Part shown: positions 59,831 through 64,000 of the stretch, in pieces
How the letters are laid out: each line of letters starts with the position of its first letter
How positions within the stretch are numbered: the first letter of the stretch is position 1
Assembly: GCA_014155875.1 (NCBI GenBank)
Contig: JACEFZ010005600.1
Coordinates: 314,001-378,000, forward strand
Direction: 5' to 3'
Length of the DNA stretch: 64,000 nt
Source of the DNA: Cepaea nemoralis
Lineage: Eukaryota; Mollusca; Gastropoda; Stylommatophora; Helicidae
Made by a program: the position numbers and the translations under genes
The notes under the pieces: generated by a model
Told to the model about the DNA's origin: nothing
The model's input: only the letters and a program-made list of their open reading frames with translations
The model's database searches: none

Positions 59831-60220
59831 ATGGCCAAGAAGATGATCTTGATCGATCCGCGGTTGCTAGAAAAACCCTATGCAGCACCCGACACACTAA
59901 ATGATAGTCTAAACGACTTGGATCATCAAATGCAACAAGTCCTGGAAACAGAAGATCTACCACTTCGTGACAAGGCCAGAGAGTAACACCAAACACAACA
60001 GCGGTATTTGAATCGACTCGAACAGTACAGAAACAAGCCTCTAGGACTAGTGGATATCAAGGAACAAAAACCTGAAGTCACCAGTGTACCGACACCAGTA
60101 GCCGAGACACCTCTTCAACCAACACCTCTTGAACCAACACCTATTCAACCGACTAAAACTCAAGTAGTCGACCCCAAAACAGTCGAGTCCACACCACCTT
60201 ACCAACTCAGTCGCAATTAA
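59831..60220 (+). pseudogene. LIDPRLL-type Polinton protein with one in-frame stop
   Basis: Starts MAKKMILIDPRLLEKP at ATG 59831. It runs through a coiled-coil-like DSLNDLDHQMQQVLE segment to an in-frame TAA at 59984-59986. The same frame continues to 60220 with a proline- and threonine-rich tail (PLQPTPLEPTPIQPTKTQ). The frame is otherwise unbroken. Proteins beginning like this lie just upstream of the integrase in Polinton-like elements. Their function is not known to me, and a structural or DNA-associated role is possible. Confidence 0.65.
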
Positions 60221-60222
60221 GA

Positions 60223-61253
60223 AAGTATTACTATGGCCCTAAGTAGTCAGTGCCTATGGTGGAGCCGCCGCCTTAAAAAGAAATACTAATCTGAAGAAAA
60301 TAGATAAATGGTTACGTCATCAGGATGCCTACACGTTACATAAACCGATGCGTCGCCGCTTCCAGAGACGCCAGACCATAACCGGTGGTATAAATCAACA
60401 ATTTCAAGCCTACTTGATAGATATGAGACTGCTACAAAGATACAACGATGGGATGTCATACCTAGTGACTTGCATCGATGTGTTTAGTAAATATGCTTGG
60501 GCCATCCCGATCCAGAAGAAAACAGGGAAAGCTCTGGTGGTCGCTGTGAGTAAAATCTTTGGTGACAGCCAACCAATAAATATTCAGAGCGATAAAAGTT
60601 CGGAATTCGTCAATCGGACCTTCTTAAAGTATATGAAAGACCGAGGTGTGCACTTCTTTACCACCGAGAATGAAGATGTGACGGCGGCGGTAGTGGAAAG
60701 ATTCAACCGGGCATTGAAAGAAAAAATGTGGCGTTATTTCACCAAGACCAATACACTGCGCTACGCCGATGTGATAGATAAATTGATCCAGAACTACAAT
60801 GGTTCGTATCACAGAAGTATTCGCATGGCCCCTGTGCAAGTCAACTATAGTGATCAAGAAGAGGTGTGGAATAACTTGTATAAGCAGACATACATATCGA
60901 TAAAAATGTATTTTACACCTGGGTACCGAGTCAGACTAGCTCAACCCAAACAAACTTTTAAGAAAGGGTATATGCCCTCGTGTACAGAACAATTTTTCAC
61001 CGTCACTCGCATAAACCAGACCAGTCCGGTGAGCTATGTGCTAAAAGACGATTCGGGACAGGAACTACAGGGCTCATTCTACAGAGAAGAAATACAACTA
61101 GTTGGAGACAAGCAAGTGTATCGTATCGAATCAATCTGACAAGAAAGAGCCAGGAGAGGTGGTGGGAAAGAGTATTTAGTGAAGTGGTTTGGTTATCCCA
61201 ATTCATTCAATAGTTGGATAGCTAACACGCAACTAGCTAGTTATGGAGACTAG
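60223..61253 (+). pseudogene. Polinton integrase (rve core + chromodomain), shifted and stopped
   Basis: A DDE integrase that joins element ends to host DNA. The N-terminal part begins near 60223, with a stop and frame change at about 60240. From 60248 the frame is open to 61139. The core has D in YLIDMRLLQRY (about 60414-60430), D in IQSDKSSEF and E in VVERFNRALKEKMW, giving a D,D,E triad. An SH3-like region follows (VRLAQPKQTFKKGY). An in-frame TGA at 61137-61139 separates a chromodomain-like end (KEYLVKWFGYPNSFNSWI, 61171-61224), which continues in the same frame to TAG 61251. The chromodomain would tether integration to chromatin. Confidence 0.85.
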
Positions 61254-61467
61254 TGGTGTGAGTGAAGAGACGGTGGAAACTATTGTGGTGCGCCCACAAC
61301 CGACAGATGGGGAAAGAACTTCGATCTGGTCATTTTTTGGACAACGTGTGCTGCGGCCAGTGATTGTATTCCTGTGTCAAATGGTGATTATATATGGTGT
61401 AATTGTTGTGTCTTTGTTCAATCTGACTCAAGCCAGCATAGACGCACATGCGGCAAGCTGTGGGTAG
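61243..61467 (+). CDS. Small single-pass membrane protein of the Polinton-like element
   Basis: 74 codons. It overlaps the last 11 bases of the integrase frame. Hydrophilic N-terminus (ETSGVSEETVETIVVRPQP), then one hydrophobic helix, about residues 39-60 (PVIVFLCQMVIIYGVIVVSLF), then a short tail. Position between integrase and capsid-related genes suggests an element gene, possibly a virion membrane or packaging component. I do not recognise a named family. No internal stop, so it may be intact, though it could be shortened. Confidence 0.5.
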   Translation: METSGVSEETVETIVVRPQPTDGERTSIWSFFGQRVLRPVIVFLCQMVIIYGVIVVSLFNLTQASIDAHAASCG

Positions 61468-61522
61468 CTCTAATGAGTAGTTGTTTGGGATATATGCTAC
61501 CTAATCCTAAATTAGAAAAACG

Positions 61523-62291
61523 ATGAGTTTCTACGTGACTTTACCGAGCATTGCCGCACCAAAGGTATTTCCCAACAACCACCCAGGTCACCTTTTTGTC
61601 AAGCTGCCACAGAACATTGATGTAACGACCCAATACGAAGTGGGCCTGGCCGAGATTCAATTCCCCAATGCTTTTTTAACGGTTTGCCTGGGGAAATTTG
61701 GATCCAATACTTTCCACCTAAAGGTAGTGGTAGAGAACCTATAACGCTTATATGTCCACCGGGTCCGTTCAGAGGATCTGAAACTTTCATCGTAGAATTG
61801 AATAAGTTGTGTGTAGAAACATAAGTAGACGAGAAAGTAAACATCAAATCTTTCTAGGTGCACCTTGGAAAAGGGTCGGGATGAAAATATTTGAAAAGAG
61901 CGCCCAGGCTAAAATTAGTGACAGATTGAAAAATATGTTGGGTTTTCCAAGCTCGACTCTATCAGACGATAATGTCTTATTATACGGTAATATAGAATTA
62001 GAGATGGATAGTGAAGTTAAAAATATTTATGTCTATTCCGATCTCGTAGTCGCGAGATCAGTTGGAGACGTCATGGTTCCTTTACTAAGGACTGTTCCAA
62101 TATTGGATCGACTGTCACCTTCAGTGTTTCATCTTTACCATAAACCACATTATGTACCATTAAGTCGCTTCTACTTCGACACGGTGGAAATAATTTTGAC
62201 AACTGATACGGGTAAAACACTCTCATTGAATGGTGGGACTTCAGTGCTAACTTTACATTTTCGAACCATTAAACATTCAGACCTCGAATAG
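61523..62291 (+). pseudogene. Capsid-related protein, copy 1 (frameshifted)
   Basis: Begins MSFYVTLPSIAAPKVFPNNH and continues in frame to about 61720 (VGLAEIQFPNAF). It shifts frame near 61720-61745, has further stops around 61820-61860, and resumes in the frame ending at 62291 with VYSDLVVARSVGDV, HKPHYVPLSRFYFDTVEI and VLTLHF. The start and end belong to a family often seen beside Polinton integrases. I interpret it as minor-capsid or penton-like, an inference from context. Another copy follows seven bases downstream. Confidence 0.7.
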
Positions 62292-62297
62292 ACTAAA

Positions 62298-62480
62298 ATG
62301 AGTTTTTACGTGACACTGCCCAGTAACGCCTCGTTACAAATATACCAGCAAAATAATGCCGGACATTTCTTTGTCAAGCTTCCGCAAACTATTGAGCTCA
62401 CCTCTTAGTACGAAGTTGGTTTGGTCGATATTCAGTTTCCCAACACCTATTTTAATATTTTGACGGGGAAAAGATGATTT
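62298..62480 (+). pseudogene. Capsid-related protein, copy 2 (truncated)
   Basis: ATG at 62298. MSFYVTLPSNASLQIYQQNN is parallel to the start of copy 1, with an in-frame TAG at 62406-62408. The same frame then reads YEVGLVDIQFPNTYF before the similarity ends near 62475 in AT-rich DNA. It is a tandem paralogue rather than a recent duplicate, since the two differ at many positions. The element's right end is lost here. Confidence 0.7.
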
Positions 62481-63335
62481 GTGTATAAGGAAACTGGATA
62501 ATGAGATGATTATTGATCTTTAAAAGCAAGAGTTGATACATTTATTGATGATACTACATAATTATTGTTACATTAATATAAGTGGTAGATTAATTGATAG
62601 CGTAAATATGTTGGATTTATTGATAAATTATACAGATTAATATTAACGTTATAAGTCTTAAGTATTATTATTTTACATTTAGCAACCATAATTAAATGTA
62701 TTAATAAAAGTCACGTTGAAACATTGTGAGTGGCAAAGTAGAAAGGAAACAAATTCCTAGAAGCGATTATATAATATGAGTTATGTATTGGTGATTAATT
62801 ATTTCATCATGTGATTAATTATAAATTATAATATAAATAATTGAACAGGTAAGTTAAAGAATTGAGTCAATAATAGATATCATATGGATAGTAGAATTTT
62901 TACACTTATTAAATATTAGTATCAGTTTCTAGGTAGTGATTATAGGTAGAAACCCAAATAGATTTGGTTTAATAAAATTGTTATATGTTAATTTCAGGGA
63001 AGAAATTGTCTTTCACATTAGATAAATAGTATGATATGGGTTATTACTTGCTAAAAGATTAGTATGCATTTGTATGTGACAAATGATTTCGTCAACAGAA
63101 ACTTGAAAGCTAACACATGTTGAGCATAATGATACGTCAGGTTTGATAAAAGCAGTCAGAGAGATAAAGGTGTCTTAAATTATGTTAATAGCAACTTTAC
63201 ATGCTATAAGCTGAGTCAAAGATGCCAGAGGTGAATGTGAACATCAGTCAATGATAAAATAGACAGGCAGATTACATAATACAATGTTTAAATGGCGTGA
63301 GAGCGATACACTCCAGGATACAAGCGTATCTTGTT
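62481..63335. other. AT-rich non-coding DNA
   Basis: About 850 bp of AT-rich sequence with no open frame of note and no repeat I recognise. Confidence 0.5.
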
Positions 63336-63344
63336 CCGTTCGTA

Positions 63345-63522
63345 TTCTGTCCGTATTCCATAGTTGCTTGGTTCATGTGTATGATAGACACGACCAATAT
63401 AGACACTTTTTTTGGAGTGTCTAGTTGGTCGTGCGTTAAAGGACACTGGTTCCTGCAGCGAGGCGCCGTCGCCATTTGGAGACGACAGTTTCGGTCCCAA
63501 TCGGTAACTATTATAGCTTTCA
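63345..63522 (+). mobile_element. tRNA-like SINE or hairpin repeat, copy 1
   Basis: Begins ATTCTGTCCGTATTCCATAG and contains a near-perfect hairpin (CACGACCAA-TA-TAGACAC / GTGTCTAG-TTGGTCGTG, around a T-rich loop, about 63388-63434). It ends GTAACTATTATAGCTTT. An A-box-like TAGTTGGTCGTGC and a worn B-box (GTTTCGGTCCC) suggest tRNA origin. Its partner is at 63834-64000. Confidence 0.6.
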
Positions 63523-63833
63523 AATTTTATGTTGTCTAGTGCGTCTTCTAATTTCTATTTCCTTCTTCTTCTGTGAGCGCCAAATAATACTATGTGTGTC
63601 AATTTATGTAATCGTCTTAATGGCCTTAACGTTTCTCCCCATTTATTTCTTGTGTTTCCGTGTACAATATTAGAACCGACAAATCATTTCTCTTCTTTAA
63701 ATGTTTGTTTATATATACTCGACAACAGCATTACGGTCCGATGTATTTGTGTGTTTGTTATTTGACCTATGCCGGTTTAATATAAATTATGAGACCTATG
63801 GTGATTCTCAATGGTTTGATACGAATTCTGTCC

Positions 63834-64000
63834 GTATTCCATAGTTGCTTGGTTCATGTGTATGCTAGACACGACCAATGAAGACACTTTTTTGGAGTGT
63901 CTAGTTGGTCGTGCGTCGAAGTACACTTGTTCCTGCAGCGAGGCGTCGTCGCCATTTGGAGGCGACAGGTTCGATCCCTGTCGGTAACTATTATAGCTTT
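63834..64000 (+). mobile_element. tRNA-like SINE or hairpin repeat, copy 2 (runs off the window)
   Basis: About 90% identical to copy 1 by eye. The T-arm is perfect: stem ACAGG/CCTGT with loop TTCGATC. An A-box-like TAGTTGGTCGTGCG lies about 65 bases upstream, and a TCGCC-ATTTGGA-GGCGA stem sits where a long variable arm would be. This supports a tRNA-derived SINE. The element reaches the window edge, so its 3' end is unseen. Confidence 0.62.

Larger units (their letters stand above)
58389..62480. mobile_element. Decayed Polinton/adintovirus-like element (partial)
   Basis: A gene set in order: Bcl-2-like (minus), packaging ATPase, small basic protein, LIDPRLL-type protein, integrase with chromodomain, small membrane protein, two tandem capsid-related genes. 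ATPase plus retroviral-type integrase plus this family of structural proteins is characteristic of Polinton (Maverick) elements and adintoviruses. Protein-primed DNA polymerase, major capsid protein and protease are not found, and no terminal inverted repeats are visible. Every larger gene has stops or shifts, so this is an endogenous remnant. Confidence 0.8.

Noticed and set aside
63345..64000. Functional tRNA genes at the right end
   Set aside because: T-arm and B-box are good in copy 2, but no acceptor stem pairs and the anticodon arm is not convincing, so a tRNA-derived repeat is more likely.

Overview
This is a stretch of animal nuclear DNA, almost certainly from an invertebrate and probably a lophotrochozoan such as a mollusc. 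The reasons are dense eukaryotic retrotransposons (RTE-like and RNase H-bearing LINEs, a Penelope-like element, a Ty3/gypsy-type element), tRNA-derived SINEs, a decayed Polinton/adintovirus-like element, and a relic of an uncharacterised protein family I associate with molluscs. I see no intact host gene. Nearly everything recognisable is mobile DNA or tandem repeat, and most coding regions carry stops or frameshifts.

Layout. 1-2.8 kb: no identifiable gene. 2.8-6.3 kb: RTE-like LINE (minus) split by a tRNA-derived SINE with 13-bp target-site duplications (TSDs). 6.3-9.1 kb: a hAT-like end, a LINE 3' fragment and a GT/GA microsatellite. 9.1-10.9 kb: two abutting minisatellites (27 bp and 14 bp). 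10.9-15.1 kb: unassigned DNA ending in a CCTA-rich array. 15.2-16.1 kb: broken copy of a 'CPGSSG' protein family. 16.8-26.1 kb: a patchwork of LINE pieces with nested insertions at 21.9 and 23.1 kb. 26.6-29 kb: a 41-bp satellite with higher-order structure, invaded by a LINE. 29.6-30.8 kb: a LINE 5' piece containing a small 5'-inverted derivative of a second LINE. 30.9-38.6 kb: gypsy-type element interrupted by an RTE-like LINE. 38.8-49.3 kb: one LINE ('J', minus, about 4.0 kb net) bracketed by an 11-bp TSD and containing three further insertions, each with its own TSD. 51.1-53 kb: Penelope-like element with GIY-YIG endonuclease and a hammerhead-like relic. 53.2-57 kb: two more LINEs. 57-58.4 kb: degenerate tandem repeats. 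58.4-62.5 kb: decayed Polinton-like element with a packaging ATPase, small structural-type proteins, a chromodomain integrase, two tandem capsid-related genes and, divergently, a Bcl-2-like gene. 63.3-64 kb: two direct copies of a tRNA-like, hairpin-bearing repeat.

How it works together: the window is a stratigraphic record of element-into-element insertion. Paralogous copies inside the window act as empty sites, so several insertion boundaries can be read to the base. The most biologically suggestive feature is the Bcl-2-like reading frame whose start codon overlaps, on the opposite strand, that of the Polinton-type packaging ATPase. LINE clade names are judgements from motif patterns and were not tested by search.
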